From the NCBI RefSeq assembly GCF_014653435.1, contig NZ_BNAO01000001.1:248001-312000 (forward strand): a stretch of 64,000 nt of DNA, written 5' to 3'. The notes under the pieces are model-generated. The model was not told the origin of the DNA and made no database searches. It worked only from the letters and a program-made list of their open reading frames with translations. Source of the DNA: Alishewanella longhuensis (GTDB lineage Bacteria; Pseudomonadota; Gammaproteobacteria; Enterobacterales; Alteromonadaceae). The stretch's first letter is position 1. Each line of letters opens with the position of its first letter. Made by a program: the position numbers and the translations under genes. This document shows positions 1 through 8,097 of the stretch, in pieces.

Positions 1-412
1 TTTCTGCTTGTTGTCGTACTTTATCTTGCTGGCGGGTAAGCTTTTTATCTTGTTCTTTGCGGGCCTGATGTGTCGGCATATCTTTTACTACCAGATACAT
101 TTGGTATAACCCAGGGTAGCTCTGACTAGCATCTGGTTTATTCTCTTGCGGCCAATGGTCTAACAAAACCCACAAGCGCAAGGCACCTTCTGACAGTTCA
201 CATTGCTGCTCTTGCATAGCACGACTGATAAGCACAATGCTTTCTTGCAAATAGCGTTTTTTCTCCAGCACTTTCTCTTGCTGAACCTGGTGTTCTTGTT
301 GCTGGCGAGTATTTTGCTGTTTCAACAGCCACAACAACTTACCAGCATAAAAAGCCAGGCCAGCAATAATGGCACTACCCAGTAATAATACGAATGCCCA
401 GAGTATGGTCAC
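1..412 (-). CDS. DUF2489 family membrane-anchored protein (3' end outside window)
   Basis: Function unknown. Reading leftward from a GTG at 412, the frame stays open to the window edge (137 codons). It begins with one hydrophobic segment (about residues 3-28), followed by a Gln/Lys/Glu-rich stretch likely to be coiled coil (about 30-55), and a conserved block containing LRLWVLLDHWP and a PGLY motif. This layout and its position directly after yihI match the DUF2489 proteins that sit between yihI and hemN in Shewanella-like genomes. The GTG lies just after the yihI stop, so the two are probably cotranscribed and translationally coupled. The family assignment rests on layout and synteny; no reaction is known. 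Confidence 0.7.
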   Translation of the reverse strand, partial: MTILWAFVLLLGSAIIAGLAFYAGKLLWLLKQQNTRQQQEHQVQQEKVLEKKRYLQESIVLISRAMQEQQCELSEGALRLWVLLDHWPQENKPDASQSYPGLYQMYLVVKDMPTHQARKEQDKKLTRQQDKVRQQAE

Positions 413-414
413 AC

Positions 415-1002
415 TTAATCCTCGTCGCCCAATAAGGTTTTACGCCAATCAGTACGCTCGAAGCGGGCTAATGGATCCTCGTCCTCTTCGGTTTCAGCAC
501 TGTCGTCAGCTGTTTCGGCTTCTGTTAAACCTAATAACTCCAGCAGTTCTGTTAACCGTGCGGTTTTGCTATTAAAGTACTTAGCATCTTTACCAGTAAG
601 GATTTCGTCGCGTTCCACCCGTTCCAGCAAGGCTTGCAGCCGAGTATCCGCTTCAATTTCGGCCAGCTCCTGTTCAGGTGTTAAGGAAACAATTTTAACC
701 GCTTTTAACAGTGCTTTTGGCTCTTGCGACATCAATAATGGCGTATGCTGTTGTTCTGTAGCGGCATCAGCACCTAATGGAATAGGTTTTTTGCTGCCTA
801 TGCGAGGGTCTTTGTTCGCGGTATGCTGCTTATTGGCATTCACCACGTTAGCGTCTTGCATACTATTGCGGTTACCGGATTTTAAGCCCGCGCCCTTTTT
901 CTTGGACTCATCCTTGTGCTCCCGAACTTTACGGATCTCACTGGCTGGCAGATGGCGTTGACCATTGTTGCCGGCGTTACGGGATTTTTTTTGACGCGTC
1001 AT
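415..1002 (-). CDS. yihI: Der GTPase-activating protein YihI
   Basis: YihI activates the GTPase Der (EngA) and so modulates 50S ribosome assembly. The 195-residue protein has the family's usual make-up: a very basic, low-complexity N-terminal half starting MTRQKKSRN and containing KKKGAGLKSGNR and IGSKKPIPLG, a central helical segment (LTPEQELAEIEADTRLQALLERVE), and a strongly acidic C-terminal tail ending LLGDED. E. coli YihI is somewhat shorter, about 170 residues. The downstream DUF2489 gene follows within a few bases. In E. coli, yihI sits across csrC from engB, and the same larger order is kept here. Confidence 0.9.
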   Translation of the reverse strand: MTRQKKSRNAGNNGQRHLPASEIRKVREHKDESKKKGAGLKSGNRNSMQDANVVNANKQHTANKDPRIGSKKPIPLGADAATEQQHTPLLMSQEPKALLKAVKIVSLTPEQELAEIEADTRLQALLERVERDEILTGKDAKYFNSKTARLTELLELLGLTEAETADDSAETEEDEDPLARFERTDWRKTLLGDED

Positions 1003-1037
1003 AGTAAATTTGCTACCTGTAAAAAAGGGCGCACATT

Positions 1038-1685
1038 TTAACCAGCTTTACGGAAAATCACCACATCATTCGTCGGAAAAGCTAATTGTAAATTATAGTG
1101 CTGCGCCAGCCAGTAAAAAGTCTGCTCACTAAAGAAGCTGATATGTGTCGGATCGCGCTTATAATGCCAGCTGCTAAAGGCCGTGGCGTCCGGATAACAC
1201 TTGGTCATAATTGCCAGCATACCAGCAGGCCGTAGTAATTGTAACCAAAGCTGCCATTCGGTTGCCGGGTTAACAAAGTGCTCTATGGCCTCGGTACAAC
1301 TAATAAAGTCATATTGTTGTTGTAATGCCGCCGGGTTGTTGGCAAAGAAAGGATCCCAAAGCTGCATCTGGTGTCCGGCTTCAGTGAGCATCTGTGCTAA
1401 CAGTGGGCCTGGACCACAGCCGAAATCTAAACCTTGCTTTGCACCCTTACCTAGCATTGCCAGCAGTGGTTTAGCTAGTTTACTGAGAAATTGCCGATAT
1501 CCAGGATCCTGCAGATCATTATTATGTAGCAGGTAATGCTGTCGTTCCTGTTCTGCCGTCAATAAGTGTTGCCTGGCAACAAAAACCAGCTGGCAACGCT
1601 GGCATTGCAGATAGAGCCGTTGGGGGTCCTGGCTAAATATTTCGGTTTGGGTATTTTGGCACAGTGGGCATACAGCGTTGGGCAT
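1038..1685 (-). CDS. class I SAM-dependent methyltransferase with N-terminal zinc-ribbon
   Basis: Predicted methyltransferase of unknown substrate. The N-terminus carries two CxxC pairs (CPLC and CQRC) typical of a small zinc ribbon, followed by the SAM-binding motif GLDFGCGPGPLL, an acidic motif IISCTEAIEHF-like segment, and the block HYKRDPTHISFFSEQT found in related methyltransferases. The frame could begin 10 codons earlier (1715), but that ATG lies inside the terminator of the upstream sRNA. I therefore choose the ATG at 1685, directly before the PNAVCPLC segment, though its ribosome binding site is weak. It probably relies on read-through or its own promoter. It sits between the Csr-type RNA and yihI. 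Confidence 0.75.
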   Translation of the reverse strand: MPNAVCPLCQNTQTEIFSQDPQRLYLQCQRCQLVFVARQHLLTAEQERQHYLLHNNDLQDPGYRQFLSKLAKPLLAMLGKGAKQGLDFGCGPGPLLAQMLTEAGHQMQLWDPFFANNPAALQQQYDFISCTEAIEHFVNPATEWQLWLQLLRPAGMLAIMTKCYPDATAFSSWHYKRDPTHISFFSEQTFYWLAQHYNLQLAFPTNDVVIFRKAG

Positions 1686-1707
1686 AGGATTTCTTACTTT
1701 TTGTACA

Positions 1708-1742
1708 TAAAACAAAGGGCGATAAGATTACCTTATCGCCCT
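1708..1742 (-). terminator. intrinsic terminator of the Csr-type RNA
   Basis: A perfect 11-bp inverted repeat (AGGGCGATAAG / CTTATCGCCCT, 1716-1742) with a 5-nt loop is followed on the minus strand by TTTGTTTT. It lies immediately upstream of the methyltransferase start. Confidence 0.9.
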
Positions 1743-2053
1743 GTTTATTCGTGCCTAGAGGTCAACACTTCTCTCGATTTGCTTAATTCATCCTGATGCG
1801 CAGTCAACACCATGTTGCAAATTATCCGTATATTATTAAACGCTGTCCGTGCTTAGCTTTTTTTATTCGCGATCGTCCTGATACTTTAGTAATCATCCTT
1901 GTGCGCATTTCGCGCCTGACACCGTCCGGGCATCCTAAAACACAGCGCACTTAGCGTGCAGATAGCTTCCTTAACCTAATTATCCATATTGTTGTGTCGC
2001 CGAAGCGACGTCCTTAATTTACTCCGATATTTTGAGATGGCAAGTCAAAAATG
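1708..2053 (-). ncRNA. csrC: CsrB/CsrC-type regulatory RNA (CsrA sponge)
   Basis: No credible protein is encoded here. The minus strand carries 11 GGA motifs in about 300 nt, most in the CsrA-preferred contexts AGGA, ANGGA, CAGGATG, AAGGATG and TAGGATG. Several are near short stems, including a GTCGC-TTCG-GCGAC hairpin and GCAC/GTGC and GCGC/GCGC stems. It ends in a strong intrinsic terminator (perfect 11-bp stem, then TTTGTTTT). This is the signature of RNAs that titrate the translational regulator CsrA. The location between engB and yihI is where E. coli keeps csrC, which supports orthology. The 5' end is estimated from a promoter at 2060-2088, giving about 345 nt. Confidence 0.85.
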
Positions 2054-2059
2054 CAATGA

Positions 2060-2088
2060 ATTATGAAAGAATATTCGACTTTAGTCTA
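2060..2088 (-). promoter_or_regulatory. putative sigma70 promoter of the Csr-type RNA
   Basis: On the minus strand, TAGACT (2083-2088) and CATAAT (2060-2065) are separated by 17 bp, a good match to -35/-10 elements. A second possible -35 (TTGACT, 2043-2048) lies downstream without a convincing -10, so the exact start is uncertain. Confidence 0.5.
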
Positions 2089-2164
2089 AACTTTCATAAT
2101 TTTCATTGGTTTACGCTAATTATCAAGAATGAAAAAAAGTTCAATAAAAATAAGTTTGAGTCGA

Positions 2165-2187
2165 TGTCCTACAGTGCATGTAAGACA
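2165..2187. promoter_or_regulatory. inverted repeat upstream of the Csr-type RNA, candidate activator site
   Basis: TGTCCTACA and TGTAAGACA form an inverted repeat (8 of 9 positions complementary) with a 5-bp spacer, about 110-130 bp upstream of the predicted RNA start. Csr RNAs are normally activated by the response regulator UvrY/GacA, whose site contains TGTAAG and CTTACA halves. The same half-sites occur here but in a different arrangement, so assignment to UvrY is only a suggestion. Confidence 0.4.
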
Positions 2188-2196
2188 TTTCGGACA

Positions 2197-2228
2197 ATAA
2201 AAAACCGACTATTAAGTCGGCTTTTTAT
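2197..2228 (-). terminator. terminator of cytochrome c4 gene
   Basis: The stem CCGACT/AGTCGG (2205-2220) with loop ATTA is flanked by A-rich and T-rich tracts, so it ends in TTTTTTATT on the minus strand. The T-rich tract on the other side means it could act in both directions. Confidence 0.85.
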
Positions 2229-2246
2229 TGTCGTTAACAGTGTAAA

Positions 2247-2873
2247 TTAATGTAGGCCGCCAAGATATTGTGACAGAACCCGAATATCTTCGTCAGTAAG
2301 CTTCTTCGCAACGTCACGCATCATGCCGTTCATATCATTAGCGCGAGTACCGGCACGGAATTCTTCCAGAGTAAGCTTTACATAATCCGCGTTTTGAAAA
2401 CCGATACGTGGGAAGCCTGCTAAACTGGTACCGGCACCACGTGGGCCATGACAAGCAATACAAGCTGCAATACCGCGCTCAGCATCACCACCGCGATATA
2501 ATTTCTGACCTGCTTCAACCACATCTTCTGGTGTGGTACCGGCTGTAATACGTTGTGAGGCAAAATAAGCTGCCAGATCTTTCATATCTTGATCAGATAA
2601 TGCTGCAACCATACCGTACATTATCGCGTTGGCACGGCCTTGTTGACCGCCAGTCGTCATGCCTAGTTTATAATCAGTAAGTTGTTTATATAAATACTGG
2701 GCATGCTGGCCAGCCAGTTTAGGATATATTGCCAGCGGGCTGTTACCATCCGGGCCATGACAGGCAGCACAGGTTGCTGATTTTGCTTTGCCTGCTTCGG
2801 CGTCACCATCAAAAGCATTAGCTGTACCGACTAAACCGAATAACAGCGTCAGAGGTAAAATGAGTTTTTTCAT
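2247..2873 (-). CDS. dihaem cytochrome c4
   Basis: Periplasmic electron carrier that passes electrons from the quinol-oxidising complexes to terminal oxidases. The 208-residue precursor has a Sec signal peptide (about residues 1-20, ending TANA) and two c-type haem sites, CAACH (35-39) and CIACH (138-142), each starting a roughly 90-residue lobe. Methionine ligand candidates follow each site (MYGMV near 85-88, and NDMNGMM near 185). Two homologous lobes and about 190 mature residues are the usual c4 layout. It is monocistronic, with its own terminator, and is placed between engB and the Csr-type RNA, an insertion relative to E. coli gene order. Confidence 0.93.
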   Translation of the reverse strand: MKKLILPLTLLFGLVGTANAFDGDAEAGKAKSATCAACHGPDGNSPLAIYPKLAGQHAQYLYKQLTDYKLGMTTGGQQGRANAIMYGMVAALSDQDMKDLAAYFASQRITAGTTPEDVVEAGQKLYRGGDAERGIAACIACHGPRGAGTSLAGFPRIGFQNADYVKLTLEEFRAGTRANDMNGMMRDVAKKLTDEDIRVLSQYLGGLH

Positions 2874-3065
2874 GTTTGATCCGTCTCAGTCCGCATTGAA
2901 AAGCCAGTATCCTGGCAGCAATGAATTATATTTAAGGTGTTTTTGCCTATTTTACACGAAACTGCCTAAAGTAAAATCCCATCCTTTAGTCAAAAGCGTG
3001 GCAAATGCTTCTTCCGATCCTCGTGATCCGCTACAATAACACCAAATCAACTGCCGGAGCAGGCC

Positions 3066-3680
3066 GTGTCTTATACAAAATTTAATTATCAACAAGTCAG
3101 TTTTCTTACCAGCGCGCCGGATATTACCGCTTTACCAGCGGATACCGGTATTGAAGTCGCCTTTGCCGGTCGCTCCAATGCAGGTAAATCTAGTGCATTA
3201 AATACGCTAACCCGACAAAATAGTTTAGCGAGGATCAGTAAAACGCCTGGTCGTACTCAGCTTATTAATACTTTTACCTTGGCTGAGAATAAAAGACTGA
3301 TTGATTTACCCGGCTACGGTTTTGCTAAAGTGCCACTGGCTGTAAAGGAAAAGTGGCAAAAATCTTTATCTGAATATCTTGAAAAGCGGCAAAGCTTAAA
3401 AGGTATAGTGGTATTGATGGATATTCGTCATCCGCTAAAAGATCTTGATCAACAACTTATTTTTTGGGCGGTGCAAAGTAATTTGCCAGTGCTAATTCTA
3501 TTAACGAAATCCGATAAGCTGGGGCCAGGAGCGCGGAACAAAATTGTGCTTGAGGTTCGTGAAGCGGCCATGGCCTTTATGGGCGATGTACGGGTACAAG
3601 CTTTTAGCTCACTGAATAAATTTGGTTTAGCTGAATTCGAACAAGTGTTAGATGAGTGGTTTAATAGCGCAGCTGAGTAA
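3066..3680 (+). CDS. engB: ribosome biogenesis GTPase EngB (YihA/YsxC)
   Basis: Essential TRAFAC-class GTPase needed for late assembly of the large ribosomal subunit. All G motifs are visible: G1 GRSNAGKSS near residue 35, a switch region with KTPGRTQ, G3 DLPGYGFA, G4 TKSDK and a G5-like SSL. Its length of 204 residues is normal. The start is GTG, preceded by GGAG at a good distance. It runs opposite to polA and Spot 42, as in E. coli, where the gene (yihA) is also near polA and spf. Confidence 0.96.
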   Translation: MSYTKFNYQQVSFLTSAPDITALPADTGIEVAFAGRSNAGKSSALNTLTRQNSLARISKTPGRTQLINTFTLAENKRLIDLPGYGFAKVPLAVKEKWQKSLSEYLEKRQSLKGIVVLMDIRHPLKDLDQQLIFWAVQSNLPVLILLTKSDKLGPGARNKIVLEVREAAMAFMGDVRVQAFSSLNKFGLAEFEQVLDEWFNSAAE

Positions 3681-3725
3681 GGTAAACCACTAAGACATGG
3701 CTAAGCATGCATTGGCCAGTACCGC

Positions 3726-3754
3726 AAAAAAAAACCGACCCTTAGTGGGTCGGT
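3726..3754 (-). terminator. terminator of the candidate sRNA
   Basis: A 7-8 bp stem (3734-3741 with 3747-3754) is followed on the minus strand by nine T residues (3726-3734). On the plus strand there is no T tract after the stem. Confidence 0.85.
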
Positions 3755-3814
3755 CATAGCAATCGGGGAGAAGCTATATAAATCAAATCAACAGGGTGTC
3801 TTATTGCTAAGACG
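3726..3814 (-). ncRNA. candidate small RNA between spf and engB
   Basis: About 90 nt on the minus strand with the layout of a free-standing sRNA: a promoter at 3820-3848, a 5' hairpin GTCTTA-GCAA-TAAGAC (3798-3813), a central weak hairpin (AUAGC/GCUAU, 3756-3777) that exposes a pyrimidine loop containing UUCUCCCC, and a terminator (CCGACCC/GGGTCGG) ending in nine T. The T tract is only on the minus strand, so the terminator does not serve engB. The transcript begins about 110 nt beyond the Spot 42 terminator. I do not recognise it as a named RNA. The C-rich loop could pair with Shine-Dalgarno sequences; that function is inference. Confidence 0.6.
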
Positions 3815-3819
3815 TGGCT

Positions 3820-3848
3820 ATTATAACAGCAAGCTTTGTTTGTTTGAA
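3820..3848 (-). promoter_or_regulatory. promoter of the candidate sRNA
   Basis: A perfect TATAAT (3820-3825 on the minus strand) is preceded after exactly 17 bp by TTCAAA (3843-3848). The start point is expected at about 3812-3816, immediately before the 5' hairpin. Confidence 0.6.
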
Positions 3849-3925
3849 GTATTTACTCTAAAAAATATCTGAAAAGTTTCATTTGTTTGCTTTTTGTACT
3901 TCTTTATCCTCTTGCCGTGCCCCAA

Positions 3926-4043
3926 AATAAAAAAACGCCCCGCTGCAAGCAGCGGGGCGGCTAAATAAAGCCTACTTTCATACAATCAACGGCATATAAG
4001 CGCACTGATTTGAAAGATAGAATATCTTACCTCTGTACCCTAC
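3926..4043 (-). ncRNA. spf: Spot 42 RNA
   Basis: Hfq-dependent sRNA that in enterobacteria represses genes for secondary carbon metabolism and is itself repressed by cAMP-CRP. The 5' sequence starts GTAGGGTACAGAGG and continues AAGATATTCTATCTTTCA, nearly identical to the E. coli Spot 42 5' domain. The 3' end, TTTAGCCGCCCC followed by a GC-rich stem and GCGTTTTTTT, also matches. The middle, which includes part of the target-pairing region, differs from E. coli. It lies downstream of and in the same direction as polA, the standard position. A sigma70 promoter sits just upstream. I see no clear CRP site. Confidence 0.95.
3929..3959 (-). terminator. Spot 42 intrinsic terminator
   Basis: A perfect 10-bp stem (CGCCCCGCTG with CAGCGGGGCG) with a 4-nt loop is followed by seven T on the minus strand. 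It probably also stops polA transcripts. Confidence 0.93.
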
Positions 4044-4050
4044 AACACAA

Positions 4051-4078
4051 ATTTTAGCTATTTTCTGAGCGATTGCAA
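4051..4078 (-). promoter_or_regulatory. spf promoter
   Basis: TTGCAA (4073-4078) and TAAAAT (4051-4056) lie 16 bp apart on the minus strand, with the -10 ending 7 nt before the conserved Spot 42 first base at 4043. Confidence 0.75.
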
Positions 4079-4160
4079 GTTTTTATGTAATAAAACTACA
4101 AAAAATCGCGAATAAGTTGCTTTTTCATCGTTTTGTGTAATTTTCTTACCGTTGTTGGCA

Positions 4161-6944
4161 TTAATGCGCTTCATCCCAATTATTGCCGTAACCTGCTTCT
4201 GCCAGTAAGGGAACATCTAATTTAGCGGCGCTGGCCATAATATTTTTGAGTTCATGGCAAACATCCACGACATCTGTTTCGTTGACCTCAAACACCAGTT
4301 CATCGTGCACTTGCATAATCATGGCAACTTTATCACTGGCATGTTGCTCTATCCATGCTTGCACTTTAATCATCGCCAGTTTGATGATGTCGGCAGCAGT
4401 GCCTTGCATAGGGGCATTTATAGCGGCGCGCTCCGCAGCTTTTTGCCTGGCCATATTACGGGTATTGATATCCGGCAAATATAAACGGCGGCCAAATAGC
4501 GTTTCAACATAGCCTTGCTCGTGCGCTTGTTTACGGGTGCGTTCCATATAGTTCAATACGCCGGGAAAGCGTTCGAAGTACAGATCAACATAGTGTTGTG
4601 CTTCATGGCGGGCTATACCTAACTGTTTAGCCAGGCCGAAAGCTGACATGCCATAAATTAAACCAAAGTTCACGGCTTTAGCGCGCCGCCGTTGCTCACT
4701 GCTCACTTCATCTACTGTTATACCAAATACTTCTGCTGCGGTGGCTTTATGGACATCAAGACCTTTGGCAAAGGCATCCAATAGCGCTTTATCGGCAGAC
4801 AAATGCGCCATAATGCGCAGCTCAATCTGCGAGTAGTCAATGGCCATTATGAGTTTTCCGGGCGGCGCGATAAAAGCCTGACGAATGCGGCGGCCTTCTT
4901 CAGTGCGGATTGGAATATTTTGCAGATTAGGCTCGGTAGAGCTTAATCGGCCTGTCGCAGCAACCGCCTGATGATAGGAGGTGTGTACCCGACCAGTGGC
5001 GGGATTAACCATTTTCGGCAGTTTATCGGTATAGGTTGAGCGTAGCTTACTTAAGCCACGATGCTCGGTAATCAGTTTGGGGAATTCGTATTCCAGGGCC
5101 AATTCTGCCAGTACTTCTTCAGCTGTAGAGGGAGTGCCGCTAGGGGTTTTTTTCAATACCGGTAATTTCATTTGTTCAAACAGGATTTCTTGCAGCTGTT
5201 TGGGTGAGGCTAGATTAAATTCTTTACCTGCCGCTGCATAAGCCGCTTGCTCTAGTTCTTTAATGCGTAGACTTAGTTGCTCGCTTTGCTTTGCCAGTAA
5301 GTTACAGTTTATCAGCACGCCATGACGCTCAATGGTTGATAAGATGTTGACCAGTGGCAACTCGATATCGGTTAAGACTTTAGCTAAAACGCCGGTCTGT
5401 GTTAGTTGTGGCCAGAGTGTTTGGTGCAAACGTAAGGTGACATCCGCATCTTCAGCAGCATATTCAGCAGCCTTTTCTAACTCGATCTGGTTGAAGGTAA
5501 GTTGCTTAGCACCTTTACCGGCAAGTTCTTCAAAGCTAATAGTACTGTGTCCGAGATATTTTAATGCCAGGCTATCCATATCATGGCGGCCTGCAGTAGA
5601 GTTTAGTACGTACGACTCCAACATGGTATCAAAACGTACCCCCTGTAGATTAATCTGATAACGAGCCAAAACACTTTGATCGTATTTCATGTTTTGGCCA
5701 ACTTTGGCTTTATTTGGATTTTCTAGCCAAGGCTTTAACTGCGTTAATACTTCAGTGCGCTCTAGTTGTTGAGGTGCTCCCAGATAATCATGCGCGACGG
5801 GTAAGTACCAAGCTTTGCCCGCTTCAATTGCGAAGGACAAACCCACTAATTCAGCTTGCATATAATCCAGGCTGGTTGTCTCGGTATCAAAAGCGGTGAG
5901 CTCTGCCTGGTCTAATTGCTGTAATAACGCCTGAAAATCTGTTTCGTTCAGCACGGTTTGATACTGACTACGATCGAGAACTTGCCGTACCTCATCCGTT
6001 GATGCCTCGGTCTCTGCAGTTTCACTGCTCGCTGCTGGTGTTGCTGTGGCCGGGTTGGGTTCTGCACTTAGCACTTCCGCTAGCCAGCGTTTAAATTCAC
6101 ATTCACGATATAGCTCGGCGAGTAATTGGCGATCTACCTCTTTAATATTTAAATCATCCAACTGATAAGGTAAAGCGACGTCACACTTGATGGTTGCCAG
6201 TTGATAGGACAGGATCAACTGTTCTTTATGTTCCGCTAATTTGGCAGGCATGGTTTTGGCGCCGCGAAAGCTCAGTGTGGCAACCTGGTCTAGTTGTTGG
6301 TAAATCTGTTCTATGGAGCCTAAGCCTTGCAATAAGGCTGCTGCGGTTTTTTCACCCACACCTGGTAAGCCGGGAATGTTATCAACTTTGTCACCCATCA
6401 GTGCCAGGTAATCGACAATAAGCTCTGGTGCCACCCCAAATTTCTCTTCCACCGATGTGGGATCCAACAGGGTATTGGTCATGGTGTTAATTAGAGTGAC
6501 ATGTTGATCAACCAACTGTGCCATATCTTTATCGCCGGTCGAAATCAGGGTGTGTCTGCCGGCAGCGCTAGCTTGACGGGCTAAGGTGCCAATTACGTCG
6601 TCGGCTTCTACTCCACTGATACAAAGTAAGGGCAAGCCCATTGCCTGAATGATTTTATGTAAAGGTTCAATTTGGCTGCGCAGGTCATCGGGCATTGGAG
6701 GTCGATGCGCTTTGTATTCGCTGTACATCTCATTGCGAAAAGTCGGTCCTTTGGCGTCGAACACTACAGCCATTTGCGTTGGCTTATATTGTTTCAACAG
6801 GCTCTTTAGCATGTTTACTACACCGTAAATCGCTCCTGTAGCCTCGCCTTTAGAGTTGGTCAAATGCGGTGGCGAATGATAAGCGCGGAATAAATACGAG
6901 GAGCCGTCAACCAGAATTAACGGATTTGTTGGGATGTAAACCAT
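4161..6944 (-). CDS. polA: DNA polymerase I
   Basis: Repair and Okazaki-fragment polymerase that also removes RNA primers. All three domains are present in 927 residues, the usual length. The N-terminal 5'-3' nuclease carries [20 protein letters not shown] and the helix-hairpin-helix [10 protein letters not shown]. The proofreading 3'-5' exonuclease is intact, with DTET near the start and YAAEDADVT. The polymerase carries motif A (DYSQIELRI), motif B ([14 protein letters not shown]) and motif C ([10 protein letters not shown]). A Gln/Ala-rich linker near residues 295-320 separates the nuclease from the exonuclease domain. An AGGA-type ribosome site precedes the ATG. Confidence 0.97.
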   Translation of the reverse strand: MVYIPTNPLILVDGSSYLFRAYHSPPHLTNSKGEATGAIYGVVNMLKSLLKQYKPTQMAVVFDAKGPTFRNEMYSEYKAHRPPMPDDLRSQIEPLHKIIQAMGLPLLCISGVEADDVIGTLARQASAAGRHTLISTGDKDMAQLVDQHVTLINTMTNTLLDPTSVEEKFGVAPELIVDYLALMGDKVDNIPGLPGVGEKTAAALLQGLGSIEQIYQQLDQVATLSFRGAKTMPAKLAEHKEQLILSYQLATIKCDVALPYQLDDLNIKEVDRQLLAELYRECEFKRWLAEVLSAEPNPATATPAASSETAETEASTDEVRQVLDRSQYQTVLNETDFQALLQQLDQAELTAFDTETTSLDYMQAELVGLSFAIEAGKAWYLPVAHDYLGAPQQLERTEVLTQLKPWLENPNKAKVGQNMKYDQSVLARYQINLQGVRFDTMLESYVLNSTAGRHDMDSLALKYLGHSTISFEELAGKGAKQLTFNQIELEKAAEYAAEDADVTLRLHQTLWPQLTQTGVLAKVLTDIELPLVNILSTIERHGVLINCNLLAKQSEQLSLRIKELEQAAYAAAGKEFNLASPKQLQEILFEQMKLPVLKKTPSGTPSTAEEVLAELALEYEFPKLITEHRGLSKLRSTYTDKLPKMVNPATGRVHTSYHQAVAATGRLSSTEPNLQNIPIRTEEGRRIRQAFIAPPGKLIMAIDYSQIELRIMAHLSADKALLDAFAKGLDVHKATAAEVFGITVDEVSSEQRRRAKAVNFGLIYGMSAFGLAKQLGIARHEAQHYVDLYFERFPGVLNYMERTRKQAHEQGYVETLFGRRLYLPDINTRNMARQKAAERAAINAPMQGTAADIIKLAMIKVQAWIEQHASDKVAMIMQVHDELVFEVNETDVVDVCHELKNIMASAAKLDVPLLAEAGYGNNWDEAH

Positions 6945-7510
6945 GATTTTTTTTCCTACAGGGCTTTACCTATTAGCATGCCATAGCTAGCTAGTTACAG
7001 CTAGCTGAACAAGGTTTTAAAACCTAAGATTAAATGGGAGCAAGCTGTGGATAACTTTGTGTAAAAGTAATAACTAAGTGCTACTCAATGTTGCATTGAA
7101 TAGGGGGTGTGATTTTTTAAGTTGTTGTTTTCTAATAACTAACAGGGGAAACAGCAAGTGCCCTTATTCTTATTTTTTAGCATTGCGTAATGTGGAAAAC
7201 GCTTTACTGGTCCGCTAGATTTTGTTCCGAAAAACACCGAGCATTATCTGGCAGGTCGAACAGACTACCACAATTAGAGCATTTTCCCAGAGCAAAATTT
7301 AAAAAATTTCGCTTTAAAAAAGAGGTAAGTCTGCAGTATTTGGCATATAGCAGAACTGGCAAGTGCTGGCGGGGATCGGTTTGCTAGCGCTGGACTTTTA
7401 GGGGCGGCCAAATTGCTGCTGTAACAATAACCAATGGATCTTCCGTTTCTGTCCAGATGCAGGCTATAATGCCGTAATATCAGTATGGCTTTCAGTATGG
7501 GATCGATAAT
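6945..7510. other. gene-free stretch between polA and cytochrome c5
   Basis: 566 bp with divergent promoters expected. TATAAT at 7465-7470 is the likely -10 of the cytochrome gene. Repeated GCTAGCTA-type palindromes occur at about 6985-7008, and a single DnaA-box match (TGTGGATAA) lies at 7046-7054. Between about 7190 and 7330 a minus-strand frame contains a KCSNCGSLFDLP segment resembling a zinc-knuckle fragment, but it has no start codon and is too short to call. Confidence 0.5.
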
Positions 7511-7906
7511 ATGAAGAAATTGACACTTGCAGTGGCACTGCTACTGACCACCATCGGCGTTAATGCCAGTGCTGACAAAGATACTGACGCTATCGCCAAA
7601 CGTATCGCGCCAGTGGGTCAAGTTTATTTGGCAGGGGCCGCGCCAGCCGCTGCAGCCCAGGACAGTGGCCCACGTAGTGGTGAGCAAGTGTATCAGTCTG
7701 CTTGTTTCGCTTGCCATGGCACAGGAGCCTTAGATGCGCCTAAACCACAATCTGCTGAGTGGAAACCGCGACTAGAGCAAGGTTTTGACGTATTGTTGCG
7801 TCACTCGATTGATGGTATTCGCAATATGCCTGCTATGGGCACCTGTGCTAACTGTTCTGAAGATGAGATTGCCGCAGCTATTCGCTTTATGACTGACGGC
7901 GTGTAA
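7511..7906 (+). CDS. cytochrome c5 family protein
   Basis: Small periplasmic monohaem cytochrome, an electron donor to terminal oxidases or other periplasmic reductases. The 131-residue precursor has a signal peptide (about 1-20), an Ala/Pro-rich linker (APAAAAQ), one haem site CFACH near residue 65, and the methionine ligand in the NMPAMG motif. The nearby CANC pair is the disulfide typical of cytochrome c5. It has its own promoter and a terminator directly after the gene, so it is probably monocistronic. Confidence 0.93.
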   Translation: MKKLTLAVALLLTTIGVNASADKDTDAIAKRIAPVGQVYLAGAAPAAAAQDSGPRSGEQVYQSACFACHGTGALDAPKPQSAEWKPRLEQGFDVLLRHSIDGIRNMPAMGTCANCSEDEIAAAIRFMTDGV

Positions 7907-7922
7907 CATTTGTATTTTAATT

Positions 7923-7949
7923 AAACACCGCGCTTGTCGCGGTGTTTTT
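7923..7949 (+). terminator. terminator of cytochrome c5 gene
   Basis: A 10-bp perfect stem (AAACACCGCG / CGCGGTGTTT) with loop CTTGT is followed by T residues. Confidence 0.92.
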
Positions 7950-8097
7950 ATTTTAGCAACAATGTTGGTATTAGCATTTCCTGCCATTTAATTTAATGTT
8001 TTTTCTGTTAGCCCTTCCATGTGCCTAAACTTTATGCATAATAGTTCTTTTGAACTATTGCTCAGACCAGTGTTTTTTTCGCAACGGAATAGCGTGA

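Noticed and set aside
566-961. Open frame opposite yihI
   Set aside because: Mirrors the codon bias of yihI; Ser/Cys-rich with no family or ribosome site.
1715-1715. Upstream ATG for the methyltransferase
   Set aside because: Lies inside the terminator of the upstream sRNA and would add a tail without homology; a start at 1685 is preferred.
2032-2250. 72-codon frame in the region upstream of the Csr-type RNA
   Set aside because: Runs through the terminator of the cytochrome gene and the sRNA promoter; AT-rich and not protein-like.
5332-5658. Long open frame opposite polA
   Set aside because: Antisense shadow of a highly conserved gene, with low-complexity Cys/Ser/Val-rich sequence and no ribosome site.
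7046-7054. TGTGGATAA, a perfect DnaA-box sequence
   Set aside because: One 9-mer is expected by chance about every 130 kb of double-stranded sequence; no cluster or replication gene is near.
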